A stretch of 64,000 nt of DNA from Lycorma delicatula (Eukaryota; Arthropoda; Insecta; Hemiptera; Fulgoridae): positions 344,186,997-344,250,996 of the forward strand of contig NC_134455.1 of assembly GCF_047948215.1 (NCBI RefSeq). Direction: 5' to 3'. Shown in pieces: positions 31,335-43,688 of this stretch (position 1 is the stretch's first letter; each line of letters begins with the position of its first letter). The notes beneath the pieces are model-generated. The model made no database searches. It saw only the letters and a list, made by a program, of their open reading frames with translations, and had not been told where the DNA came from. Made by a program: the position numbers and the translations under genes.

Positions 31335-33955
31335 TTAGCGAGTTTTGGTGGGCAGAGGAAAGACATGTGGTCAGGTTATTTATTAACTCAGCGTCAAATA
31401 AACGGCAGGAAGGAGTAGGTTTTGTAATGAACAAAAAGATAGGGAAGAGAGCAGAATATTTCAAAAAGCTTAGCAATAGAATCATTGTAATCAAGATAAA
31501 ATCAAAACCTAAGCCGACAGTGATTATTAACATCTACATGCCTACAAGTGCCCATAATGATGAGTAGTGTGTATATGAAGAAATTGACGAAGCAATTAAA
31601 CACATAGAAGGAAATGAAAATTTAATAATACTTGGAGATTGGAATACAAGCATTGGAAAAGGCAAGGAATGAAAATATTGTGGGTGAATAAGGGCTGGGC
31701 AAAAGGAGTAAAGTAGGGGACCGACTCATTCAGTTTTGCACGAAGTATAATTTACTAATTGTCAGCACCCAGTTTAAAAATCATAATAGAAGAGTAACCA
31801 CTCTTGGAAAAAGCTGGGTGATACTACAAGGTATCAAGGTAGATTAAATCATGGTTAAGCAAAAATTTAGAAAAAAATTCATTGACTACAAAGCATATAC
31901 AGGAGCAGACACTGATAGCAACCATAATTTAGTGATAATGAAATGTAGATTGAGGTTTAAAAAACTAAAGAAATGATTTCGGACAAATCTTTGAAATTTA
32001 GAGAAGCTTGATGAAGAAGAGGAAAAAAAATTTTTGAGGAGGATATCACAAGAGGTCTGGTAAAAAAGATGAGGTAGAAAATATAAAGAATGGGAGAATG
32101 TTAAAAAGGAAATTCTTAAATCAGCAAAAACAAACCTAGGCAGATGATTGCAGCTGATGATTAACATAGAGAGTATAAGAATGCATGATGGTAAAAGGAA
32201 TTACCGACAGTTAAGAAATAATGGAATGAAGAAAAGTGTACAGAAGTGGAAAAAAAAGATCATTGGTAAAATAGACGGAGCATACAGGAAAATAAAGGAG
32301 AATTTTTTGGTACATAAGTTAAAATCTAATGTGTTAAATAAAGATAGTAAATCGATTTATAATACGAAAGGAAAGGTTCATAGGTGGACGGAAAATAATG
32401 AAGAGTTACACAGAGGAAATGAATTAGAAACTGATTTTTTAGAGGAAGAGGAGGAAGTTGAAGAGGATGAAAATGGAGTTGCAGTACTTAATAGATCATT
32501 AAAACATTTGAATGGAAGAAAGGCTCCTTGGGTAAACTGGATACTGCAGAATTACTGCACAATGTAGGTGAGGAAACAATAAGTATATTATAGTCATACA
32601 AACTGGTGTGCAATATTTATGAAGAAGGAAGTTCCATCAGACTTCAAAAAGAGTGTTATTTTCATGATACCAAAGAAAGCAGGAGCAGAAAAGTGTGAAG
32701 AATACAGAAAAATTATCTTAACTACTCATGCATCAAAAATCTTAACTAGATTTCTGTACAGAAGAATTGAGAGGAGAGTGGAAGAACTGTTAGGAAAAGA
32801 CCAATTTGGTTTCAGGAAAAGTATAGGGACAAGGAAGCAATTTTAGTGCTCAGATTAATAGTAGAAGGAAGATTAAAGAAAAAACAAACCGACATACACG
32901 GCACGTATAGACTTAGAAAAAGCATTTGATAATGTAGACTGGAATAAAATGTTAGCATTTTAAAAGTTTAGGGTTCAAGTATAGCGATAGAACAAATGTT
33001 AGCAGTTATAGGAACCAAAATGCAACAGTAATAATCAAAGAAAGAAGCAATAATAAAAAAGGGAGTCTGAAAAAGATGTCCCCTATCTCCATTAAAACTA
33101 GCTGTTAATGATGTTAAAGAACAATTTAGATCCAGAGTAACAGTGCAAGGTTAAAAGTTAAAAATGCTAATGTTTCCTGAAGATATAGTAACAATTTGCT
33201 GGTGATATATTAATTCTAGTTGAGACAGAAAAGATTTTGAAGAAACAATGAATGGCATGGATGATGTCCTTTGCATGAACTACCACATGAAAAAAAAAAA
33301 AACACAAAGTAAAAGTAAAGAAATAAAGTAGATGAACCACTGAATATAAAAATAAGATGAAAAAGGGCTATGGAGGTAGAATTTTGTTATTTGGGAAGTA
33401 GAATTACTAATGATAGACGAAGCAGGAGTCATATAAAATGCCGAATAGCACAGGTGAAATGTGCTTTCAGTCTGAAATACAGTCTGCTTTCATAAAAAAT
33501 TAATTTAAACGTCAGGGAACCATTTTTGAGAATATGCTTAGCTACTTTATATGAAAGCGAACGTAGCTTTATATGGAAGTTAAACTTGGAAGATCGGAGT
33601 ACCTGAGAAGAGAAGATTAGAAGCTTTTGAAATGTGATGCTTTAGGAGAATGTTAAAAATCAGGTGGCTGGATAAAGTGACAGATGAAAAGGTATTGCGG
33701 CAAATTGATGAAGGAAGAAGCATTTGAAAAAATATAGCTAAAAGAAGACAGACTTAATAGGCCACATCTTACGGCATTCTGGAATAGTCCCTTTGATATT
33801 GGAGGGACAGGTAGATGGGAAAAATTGTGCAGACAGGTAACGTTTGTTATATGTAAAATAAATTGTTAGGGATGTAGGTGGTATACTGAAGTGAAATGGC
33901 TGACACTAGGTAGGGAATCTTGAGAGATGCATCAAACCAGTTAAATGACTGAGGA
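31335..33955 (+). pseudogene. RTE-type non-LTR retrotransposon remnant
   Basis: Plus-strand frames, broken by many stops and shifts, follow the order of an RTE-clade polyprotein. Endonuclease words are VGFVMNKKI, TVIINIYMPTSAH, NLIILGDWN (catalytic Asp/Asn) and GADTDSNHNLV. Reverse-transcriptase words are NGRKAPW (for the usual KAPG), SVIFMIPKKAGAEKCEEYRK, ASKILTRFLYRRIE, DQFGFRKSIGT and ARIDLEKAFDNVDW, then a FAGD where FADD is expected. The tail ends with LIGHILRH and a GAGAGATGCATCAAACCAGT segment just before 33955. The long open pieces are 32148-32567 and 32619-32846. No promoter or clear poly(A) tail is visible. Confidence 0.87.
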
Positions 33956-36900
33956 CAAGAAAAATGTCTGTTTTTCATTTGAACTTTTAATCATCAATCT
34001 GAGAAAAAATTATTATTTATCAAGGTTTAATAATTCTCAAAATATTTGTTTTGTAGAATATTATCGAGAATATTAGAAATTAAATGTAATTTTATAAATG
34101 TATTAACTTTTAATAAATGTATTTCTGTTAATACTGCGTGTTAGTTTATTACTCCTTCACCTCTCCTACAGAAAGCAGATAGGAAATGGGTTAAAATTTA
34201 CAATTACTATTTTAAGGTAAAAGATAGGAAAGAAAGACAACGTATTTTACTAGAATTGTTTATTAAGTGTTATAATTAAAAAGGCTATATACATATACTG
34301 ATTCAATTTACTTCAAATTTTAACTATATCTTATATCCAACCCTCATTGAGATTTACTAACAGAATATGATATTAAATTTTGAGTGAATGTAATACGATT
34401 TGTTATATCAAAACCTGTAGCTGTATTGAAATGAAATAATGCAGCATATCTGTCGAATTTTGATTAGGAGGACATAATGCGATTAATTAACCAGCTTCCT
34501 CACACATACTTTTTTGGGGGTACTGGAAAGGTTCCTTTTAAAATCTGACTTTGTTGTATTAAATAATGGTTTTGAACTTATTTAAATGACAGATACAGAT
34601 TGATGTCTTGTTAAAATAAACATCTATAACTGCATCAATGGCACTGAAATATACTTTCAAGGTTTTAGAAATTTCCACAGAAGTGACTATTTTCCAGTGA
34701 AAATTTAAACAGTTCCATCTCCAAACGCAACTGTATGATACGGCAGATTGGACGAGCTTCACTCCTTGAAAAATGTCGATGCTTTAACCAATGTTTTACT
34801 TAACTCTCAAATTTATAAGACTTAAAAAATGATCCTGACAACAATACTTGTTGTACACTAATAGAAATACTACTACAGCAGACATTTGGAAGATAGTGAA
34901 GGTCATCTGTGGGCGTACAAACTTTATTTCCATATTATGCTGTTAATCTGAACACGATCTAATAGATTCACCAAACAAAATCAGATTATCCGATATGATG
35001 GGATGGAACTTATCTGTAGCAGTGGAAGAAAGCATGTATTGTTCCAATCCTAAAAAAAGATAAAACTCCCATCAGTTAGAATCCTAATTTTTTGACATGT
35101 GCTACTGGAAAAATGTGTATTTTGCAACTTGTCAATTTCAGCATCAATCTACTTTTCCTCCTATAGGTAAATTATCCCTCTTAAATGTCCTTTATATTCT
35201 AATTTTTTTCCTTTGTAATCTAACCCCCCATACTCTTCTGGATGTGGTGCAGTACTCCAGCCTTTTGACAGTTACATCACTGTAAGGTATATTAAGTACT
35301 GATTTACTTGAGTTGCTACCTCTCACCACCTAAACAACTGAGTTAGTGCACATCATCTTTTTGTACTGAAAGTCTGAAAATCTGACACATCAGCTACCTC
35401 CATGCCACCACTACTTTCATTTTAGTTAGCTTTACAATTTTCTTCATGATGTTCCTTAATGCAAAAACAATACTTGGACAAAAAACATTCATCAATAACT
35501 TTGATGAAACGTCATTCATTGATTGCTGGCCTCATTTCTGCTATGTCCCATCATAAATCTGTTTTCTATGTCACATTCTAAAACTGTTTTCTATTACTGC
35601 TTCTAACATTGCATCTTCAGTAACACGGTTTACTGCTGGGCCTAATATATCATCATATTTATTAAATTTTTTACATGTCTAGGTAAGTTCATAATTCCAT
35701 GAAACACTCTGCCTGCAATAACTCCTTTTTCAAAGCACCGAAGAGCATACCCTAACCTAGTATTTCTCAACCTGAGAGTCAAGATCACCACAGGGATCAT
35801 GGTGATATGAAAGGGGGAAATTAGGCCTACAAATTTAAACGTAAACAATAACCAATAATGAAATCATTTCATGAGAAAAAATCATTATAAACATTTTACT
35901 TACCTTAAGAAAATAAAATAAATTGAGATAGTTGTGTTTGTTTTTCATTTAAAAGTTTTTCTATACGTGGATCTATGTTGGAAACACGCTAAAGAAAATT
36001 ATTTTCAAGTGATAAAAGAAATTGCTATATTTATGTTTTAGCACAACCATAGTATTGTGAAAAACATCATAATAAAACATCAAGAAAGGAATTTAAAAAA
36101 AATTATTCTAATGTATGTATTGCATTAGTCATTTCTCATGTTTCAGAATAGATCTCTTGTGCAATTTCCAAAATTTAAAATGGTTATGGAAATAATCAAC
36201 TTAAAGAAATTCTATCTGCCTTGGAAGTAAGTAAAAAAACAGATGTTCTGTCCATGTATGTTCATCCATGTATATAAAAGTTGCATCAAATAAAGAGAAA
36301 AATAATTTCCTAAAACTATTTAAAAATCAGTCATTAATGTTTAAAAAATATCTTTTTTAATTAATAAAAAAATTGTTTCATTTATGTGTAAAAATAATAC
36401 GTTGGGTAAAGTTAACTAAAAAAAACACAGCTCGTATTTGCCAAAAGAAATTGGACTTTAATGAGAAAGAAAAACAACTTAACTTAAAAACTAAAAAGAA
36501 ATTATGAAAATAACATAATTTAATGATACATAAGAATATCAAATGAAATCAGCATAGCCATGATATTAAATGAAAAAATACATGAATATACACTTTTAAA
36601 TACAGATTTTGACAATATACATTTTTAACAAAGCCTGCAAAAGAGAACATGAAACATAATCAATAAACATAGTATGTCTGAAAAACTATTGCATTGCTGA
36701 TAAATGCAGTAATATTGAAAATTAGGAATGAACAAATGTCATTCGCTTAGAAAAATAAATTACAGTAAATCTTAATTGGCACTGGCCTTTCGTGATTTAT
36801 GACCAACAAACTTAGCATTAAATAATATAAAAATGCAATTCTAGTTTAACGCAGAAAAAGGACATAATAATATTATAGTACAAAAGGAGTTAATAACAAT

Positions 36901-37139
36901 AATCAAATTGTGATAAGTAAACATAAAAATAGAGAGTTAATTACAATATAATCGCATTGAAATTGAGCACGTAAAATAGGTTGCAGCTGAACAATGACAA
37001 CCTTATGTAAGTAACCTGTCGTGACTGTACTTAAGTGAAATTGAAACTTGAAAGGCATAGGTATGATGAACCGAATGTTCCACAAATTTTTACTGATAAA
37101 ATAACTGTTTATACGTAATAAATAATGAAAATTAAACTT
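33956..37139. other. AT-rich DNA, at most a tiny RT scrap
   Basis: Around 35025-35070 the plus strand reads WKKACIVPILKKDK, resembling the RT lead-in of I/Jockey-type elements, but nothing else of that protein can be followed. No other gene is supported. Confidence 0.5.
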
Positions 37140-37760
37140 GCCTGTAGCACACAAATAATTGTAAGAGACGAACTCGTGAATGAAGGTAAAACGAATACAT
37201 ACAGTAAATTCCTGAGCGTAGTCCGCCGTGGTGTATCAGGAACGCAGGAGTTAGACGTGGTGTAGAGTTAGACTAATGCGTAGTAGATATGTAGCAACGA
37301 GGTTGGAGATTCTGGATCGAGGAAAATAAAATCTGCGATTCGAGAAGATTCGACGTCGATAGAAATGGCAGTTTGTAGTAATTGAAGCACTTTCAGGAGA
37401 AACGTAATATAGGAATTTGAATAATAACTTAACGAAGAAACGAGGACGAACATAGAAAAACTGTGAAATCACGAAAAACTGACGAGTAGAACTAGAAAAT
37501 ATTTTTGACACAGGAATACCGCATCGTGCATGCGAGTATGGAGGTGATGATGAGATTAGCACAAATCTTGAATGCGAAACGTAAAGACGTGTTTACATTG
37601 TGAATGTCTGATCAACTCTGCCGAAAATATGGCGTGAACGAAAGGAGGGGAAAACCACAGCTAGGCAGTGAACAGGAGAGAGAGTGTTTTGGCAACAAGA
37701 GTAGTGTCTTAGTGTTAGTATAAGAACGATTAGAGAGAACGTGTTGGAATTCGAGACCGA
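37140..37760. other. Less AT-rich, CpG-containing stretch; possible promoter or leader
   Basis: The composition changes here: more G and CG dinucleotides than on either side. A 103-codon minus-strand frame (37251-37562) matches nothing I know. It could be the promoter or first exon of a gene in the AT-rich DNA, or a repeat. I see no decisive splice site. Confidence 0.3.
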
Positions 37761-39357
37761 AGACATAACAAAAATAATTCTGAATATGCAAGTTGAAGAA
37801 ATGACATCAGAGCCGACAAAGAGAAATAGACTTCTAGGAACTATGACAATATTGAAATTGGTTGAAAATAAAAAAGAACACTAAGCCTAATATATACATT
37901 AAGATTAAACAGCAATGAAATAATGCGTGATAGAAATGAGCTAACACCATAACCTTGAATTCATTGAAATAAAACGACTTTACGCAAAACGGCGCAAACA
38001 GAATATTTTATAGAATTACAAGTAGCATCATCATAATACTTTGGCATATTTTGTCAACCATTGTTTTTTTGCAAATTATTTTTTTTTATGTAAAATTAAA
38101 AAAAATATGGGTTGTTTTTGTACTTCTAACAATAATCATGTTTATACTTTACAAAATAAACTATTTTACACATTCAAAAATCTTAACCATTTATATAATC
38201 TTTCAATAACGGAAATAATGTATAGTGTAAATTAGAATCTATAATAAATAGTTCAGCTTCAATTGTAACCTATAATTAAAATATACAAATTTTTCATATT
38301 TTAAAAATTTCTATAAAAAAAATAAATTGAACCCTGAGGTTATTTTACTAAAATTTAAATATGTGAATGAACTTTATCTAAAATTCAGATCCTATTTATA
38401 AACAAAAAAAAAAATGTATAACATTAATTATAAAAACACACAGCATGGGTGAACTAAACTACAATAAGACAAATCAAAATATAAAAATATAATAATGAAT
38501 TAACAATAAATTACTAAATAATGATATTTAAATATCATTATAATAAGGAACATACACAATGAACTATCTTATCTAATAGGGGCTAAATCGATTTGACTAG
38601 ACAGTTTTGAAGGAGAAAGATGAGATGATGAATCAGCAGTATCTGCTTATATCCACACTATATTTAAATGTGTAAGCAGTATAATAATAAACGAATGTAA
38701 TCTAAGCAAAGAATACAAGTATGAAAAGAGCTCATACCTCCTTATTCTTGTAAATTTCAAGCATCTGTAAATATCAAAAAGGGTGAAAATTAACAATATA
38801 ATTATGAGTAAAAAAAAATTATTTAAACTGAATATTGTTACAATAAACTAAATTAAAAATGATATTTAGTCTATCAGGTTTAAAACTCTAGATCCTATAC
38901 CCAAATATAACTCACCAGATTCAGGTTTTTCATACTCAGGAAGATCATGTTGTACTCATTTTGGCCTTTTGAAAAATGAAATCCTTGTATGCTATGTTTT
39001 TATAATTTTTTTGAATGATAACTGGAAGAGAAGTTTTAGAGAATCTATCCTGTTTAGCTGTTGTCATTTGTTTCATAACCATTCTCATTTTGTGCATTTA
39101 TTATGTAATAAGTAAAGAAGTATATCAAAAATAATTTACATTATATCATAAACAAAATGAATAGTAGAAAAGTTAATAACATACTTTTATACATTAATAG
39201 GGGAACACTGCTTTGTTATAAATTTTACATGGCTGTTGCCAGAAATAAAGTTTGGTTTCAACTCATAATGTCTACATCCAAAGCCTTAGCAAATAAGTTA
39301 TAATATTTCAATGGATTTTATATCAGTGTAATATCGATATATATTCTATCATTTTAG
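37761..39357. other. AT-rich DNA, no supported gene
   Basis: One donor/acceptor pair on the minus strand near 38.91/38.77 kb is discussed among the rejected items. Otherwise featureless. Confidence 0.5.
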
Positions 39358-39360
39358 CAG

Positions 39361-39480
39361 CATTTAATGCTACTGAAGAAGCAGTTTGTATTCCTATGGA
39401 GCATGCAAAATATACTGGAGAAATAGCTTCATGGATAAGAAATCACTGCACATATTTTAACATCAAAAGATTAAAGGGAG
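39361..39480 (+). CDS. Candidate internal exon, unrecognised
   Basis: A TTTTAGCAG acceptor precedes a 120-base open stretch ending at a GGAG|GTAAAG donor. A second possible donor, CACAG|GTAATA, is at 39512. The frame encodes EEAVCIPMEHAKYTGEIASW and RNHCTYFNIKRLK, a balanced composition unlike the AT-rich noise around it. Both boundaries have the same phase. No neighbouring exon was found, and it may be a scrap of an unrecognised element. Confidence 0.3.
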
Positions 39481-39643
39481 GTAAAGAACGAATAAACACC
39501 CACGATACACAGGTAATACTTGTATCTAGAAAGTTCATTAGTGGCAGTAAGTTATATAGCCAACCCTTCATGTAGATTCTCCATGCTGTTAGACTTCTGC
39601 CCGCTGTCAATCAACCCAATAACATAAGGAAGTGTCAAAACAC

Positions 39644-39721
39644 ATATGACTTATGGAGATATGGTCTGAAGCACTTAGATTTTTTCCATAAGCATATGGT
39701 ATGACTAAGTGCTTCAGACCA
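39644..39721. repeat. Interleaved inverted repeats
   Basis: TGGTCTGAAGCACTTAG at 39662-39678 pairs exactly with 39705-39721. CATATGACTTATGGA at 39644-39658 pairs, with one bulge, with TCCATAAGCATATG at 39685-39698. The order P-Q-P'-Q' is that of a pseudoknot, not a simple hairpin. Confidence 0.7.
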
Positions 39722-41245
39722 GTTTAGAATTAATTTTGAAAGCTAAAAAAATTGCTAAAAGGTAAATGTACTGCTAAGATAAATTGCAAAAAAAAACTTT
39801 AGAGAGACATGGGTATGAAATTCATGCAAAGACATGAGGATGTAAGGCATAACAACACAACATAATTGAGGAGTTTTGAAATTGTTGAAGTAAGAATTTC
39901 TTCTTATTTTTATCTCAGAGGAAATTATACACTAAGATAGGGAATTGATGGCACTATCAATTATTTAAACAAGAATAATGCTGCAGGAGCAAAATACAAA
40001 CCAAGAAATCATAATAACACTGTAGTGTTTCAGTGAAGCAGAGATTAATATTTGATGGTCATTCATATTTGAGGGAAAAATTAATAAATGTATATTTCAA
40101 TAAAAATAGTATATGTATTCTAAAGTCAGTAAAGTTTACATTTAACAACTACCGTTTAAAAAACTGTCATTTCATTTCTCTAAATAACCAGTTAGGACAA
40201 TGTTTTGGAAAATGAAAGGTGGAAGGTATAGTAGAAAACAAAAGTAAATGTTCTAGAAAAAAACCCTGATTCATAAAACGCAGTTTCATGAAATTCAACA
40301 AACCAATAACTACACTATGTTACAGGTAAGTATTGGTCACGTAAATAAACTGACATTCCTTCACATCAAACTTTCATGCATTTGAGAAGCAGATAGCTAC
40401 TGTTGTTTAGGAATTACTATAATGCGTGGGTAGAAAGAAGCTAGTCAAAAGTAGTTTTCAGTAATTTTGATGGCATCAACTAATTTATAATCGATGCAGT
40501 TTGGGCAATAAAGTCAAGCTAACCTTTTAGGTTTTGTATATTTCACAACTGAAAGTGATAGAAAACTGTTGATAATTTTCCAAGAAATATTTTTTTTCTT
40601 TTTTTAGTGATACCTCATGTGTAAATTTCATTCAGATCCTTGGGTTGAGAATGCCCAAGAAAAGGTCGTAATAAAACATAAGAAACTGTGGTGTTCTTCA
40701 CCTCAGAGATTAGGAATAATAATTTTTACATTAATGCAGAGAATCTGTAAGATTTTAAGAAAATATTGTATTGAAACACAAGGATAGAAGAGTTATTTAT
40801 ATAATAATAATTTGGTAGTTAAAGGATGAAGACTAATATAATATAAACTACAGTTTTAATTTAGGAAACGGAAAGATTATTCAATAACTGGGGGAAATAA
40901 ATGTATTCATATGTATATAATAACAGATGAAAAAGAAAATATAGTGCACTAAATTTTTTTCTCTGCTAATAGTGCAATTAGTACAGGATAGAGTTAAAAA
41001 TTAATGAGTAGTTAATGGGTTAAAAATAACAGACTTAAATTATAATATTATAAGTACTTTGATTGTTTTTAATGTAATGATAAATTAATTTTGTGGTATA
41101 AATCTATGTAATACTTTGAACTGAAATAGATTTGTGAGGATTTTCATAAATTTGAAATTTGTTTCTTTTTACATGTATTTTCGTATTATTTTTTTTGTAA
41201 AATTAGGTCTTGACTTTTTGAGTAAGCCTATCCTTAGTGAGTATG
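39722..41245. other. AT-rich DNA, no gene seen
   Basis: No frame, splice pair or recognised repeat that I would defend. Confidence 0.5.
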
Positions 41246-41407
41246 ATATATATATATATATATATATACAACAACAGTAATTAACATCATGATATCATAA
41301 TTGAAAATGATATCATAAATGATATCATTGAAAATGATAATTGAAAATGATATCATAAATCTTATTTACAATAAGATTTATTACTGTTCAATTCAGTTGA
41401 GTCTGAT

Positions 41408-41444
<37 letters not shown>

Positions 41445-41449
<5 letters not shown>

Positions 41450-42616
41450 ATTTTTTTTGTGTCTTTCTTTTTTTTTATTTGATTTTTTTTAATTTAGTTA
41501 ATTGTACAGTGTTGGATAATTAAATTTTATTTTAGAATAATAATTTTTTTTAGTACCTTTTGTATCAGGGTTAATTAATTTTTTAAATTTATTTTTTTTT
41601 CCCGAATAGTGAAGATCTATCTTAATCTGTATTTTATTGTGGAATAATTATTTATAAGTTTGGGATTGTTTTGATATGAAATTCATTTCTTTTTATATCT
41701 GGTTATCTGGTAAATTGATTCAATCGAGAATTTCTTTTTGTTAATTTTATTTTTTTTTTTCATTTTGAAATTTTATATTAAGGTGGATAAGCTCTTTTTT
41801 ATGTATATAATTTATTTTTTTTCTTTTTCTTGTTGGATTAGAATCTTTCATCATTTAAAGTTCGTTGTAGATTAAAATATTCTTTTTTTTTATATTTATT
41901 TTTTTACTGGATTTAAATTAATTTTTTTATTTTTAATTATGATTAAATTAGTAGATTTAAAAATTTCATTTATGAATTAGGCAAGAAATAATTTCGCCTG
42001 TTTATCAAAAACATGTCCTTTTGTAATTTATTTAAGGTTTGACCTGCTCAATGATTTAAATAGCCGCAGTATTTTGACTGTGCTAAGGTAGCATAATAAT
42101 TAGTCTTTTAATTGAGGTCTGGAATGAATGGTTTGACGAAAATTATACTTTATTTTTGTAATTTAATTTGAATTTTATTTTTAAGTTAAAAAGCTTGAAT
42201 TTTGAAGAGGGACGATAAGACCCTATAGATCTTTATTTTATTTTTGATTTTTTTTTTTTAGTTTATTTTTAAAATTTTTATGAATTAAATTTTGTTGGGG
42301 TGACAAATAAAATTTTAATCTTTATTTTTTTTTTACATTTTTTTATGTCTGTTTGATCCTTTATTTTGATTAAAAGATTAAGATACCTTAGGGATAACAG
42401 CGTTATAAATCTGGAGAGTTCTTATTGATAGATTTGTTTGCGACCTCGATGTTGGATTAAAAGTTTCTGTGGGGTAGGTTTTACAGTTTTAGGTCTGTTC
42501 GACCTTTAAAATTTTACATGATCTGAGTTCAAGCCGGCGTGAGCCAGGTTGGTTTCTATCTTCTTTAAATTTATTCTGATTGGTACGAAAGGATTTTTGG
42601 TAATATAATAATTTAT
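41445..42616 (+). rRNA. rrnL: Mitochondrial 16S (large subunit) rRNA, NUMT copy
   Basis: Conserved large-subunit segments are readable in order: GCCGCAGTATTTTGACTGTG near 42063, GAGGGACGATAAGACCCTAT near 42206, CCTTAGGGATAACAGCG near 42387, GCGACCTCGATGTTGGATTA near 42440 and GGTACGAAAGGA near 42582. The 5' part is extremely T-rich and its start cannot be placed exactly. The 3' end abuts the tRNA-Leu acceptor stem. Confidence 0.9.
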
Positions 42617-42682
42617 TTACTAATTTGGCAGATTTAAGTGCTTTAAATTTAGAATTTAATAATGTATTTTTACAGTTAGTAA
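42617..42682 (+). tRNA. trnL1: Mitochondrial tRNA-Leu (anticodon TAG), NUMT copy
   Basis: TTACTAA at 42617-42623 pairs exactly with TTAGTAA at 42676-42682 as a seven-base acceptor stem. TGGCAGA begins the D arm, and the anticodon loop reads ATTTAGAAT. It lies between 16S and ND1, as in ancestral insect mitochondria. Confidence 0.9.
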
Positions 42683-43627
42683 ATGTTTATTCTTAGTTCT
42701 TTTTTTTTATTTATTTTTGTTCTTTTGGGTGTTGCTTTTTTTACTTTATTTGAACGTAGGGTTTTGGGTTATATTCAATTTCGTAGGGGTCCTAATAGGG
42801 TTGGTTTGTTTGGTTTATTACAGCCTTTTAGAGATGCTTTAAGGTTATTTAGAAGGGAATTTTATTTTCTTGTCTTTGGAAATTATTTAATTTATTTTTT
42901 TGTACCTATTTTGGGTCTTTCCGTTTCTTTAATTTTTTGATTAATATTTCCTTTTAGTTTTAATTTTGTAGGATTTTCTTATTGTCTTTTTTTTTTTTTT
43001 TGTTGTTCTGGTTTGGGGGTTTATTTTATTATAATTGCCGGTTGATCATCTAATTCTGTTTATTCTTTATTGGGTTGTATACGTAGAATTTCTCAAAGAA
43101 TTTCTTATGAAGTTGTTTTTTTTTTAGTTATTTTTTGTTTTATTTTATATTGTGAGTCTTTTAATCTAAATTATTTTTGTTATTTTCAGTTTGATGTTTG
43201 ATTTATTTTTTTTTCTTTTCCTTTATTTATAATTTTTCTTTCTTGTATTTTAGCTGAAACTAATCGTTCTCCTTTTGATTTTTCTGAGGGTGAGTCAGAA
43301 TTAGTTTCTGGATTTAATGTTGAATATAGATCATTTAGATTTTCTTTATTTTTTTTGTCTGAATATAGAAATATGATATTTATGAGATTTTTTACTTGTT
43401 TAGTGTTTTTAGGGGGTGATTGTATAAATTTTTTTTTTTTTATTAAGGTTGTGTTTCTTATTTATTTTTTTGTATGGGTTCGTGGTTCCTTTCCTCGTTA
43501 TCGTTATGATAAGTTGATATATATATGTTGAAGGAGTTATTTGCCTGTTACTTTAAATTATATTTTGGTTTTTATTTTTTTTAGGATTTTTTTGTTTTTC
43601 ATTATTTTAAGGTGAAAAAAAAGTTAA
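42683..43627 (+). CDS. ND1: Mitochondrial NADH dehydrogenase subunit 1, NUMT copy
   Basis: In the mitochondrion this is a membrane subunit of complex I. With the invertebrate mitochondrial code (TGA Trp, AGR Ser, ATA Met) the frame is open for 314 codons from ATG to TAA at 43625. That is the usual length, and I found no frameshift. [49 protein letters not shown] and [15 protein letters not shown] are typical ND1 blocks. With the standard code the first stop is at 42941, so nuclear translation would give 86 residues only. The gene overlaps the opposite-strand tRNA-Ser by six bases, as is common in compact mitochondrial DNA. Confidence 0.95.
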
Positions 43628-43682
43628 TAGTATTTTATACTTTCCTATAATTTCAAGTTATATTGCTTTTAGCTTATTAACT
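43622..43682 (-). tRNA. trnS2: Mitochondrial tRNA-Ser (anticodon TGA), NUMT copy
   Basis: AGTTAAT at both ends, read on the minus strand, forms the seven-base acceptor stem. The anticodon loop reads CTTGAAATT. It lies between CytB and ND1 in the ancestral insect position. Confidence 0.88.
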
Positions 43683-43688
43683 TGAAAT

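Noticed and set aside
38739..38965. Minus-strand donor (CTGGTGAGTT) and acceptor (GATATTTACAG) around a 27-base exon-like segment
   Set aside because: The sites are good but the upstream segment has stops close by in all frames and a poor acceptor. No third exon supports it.
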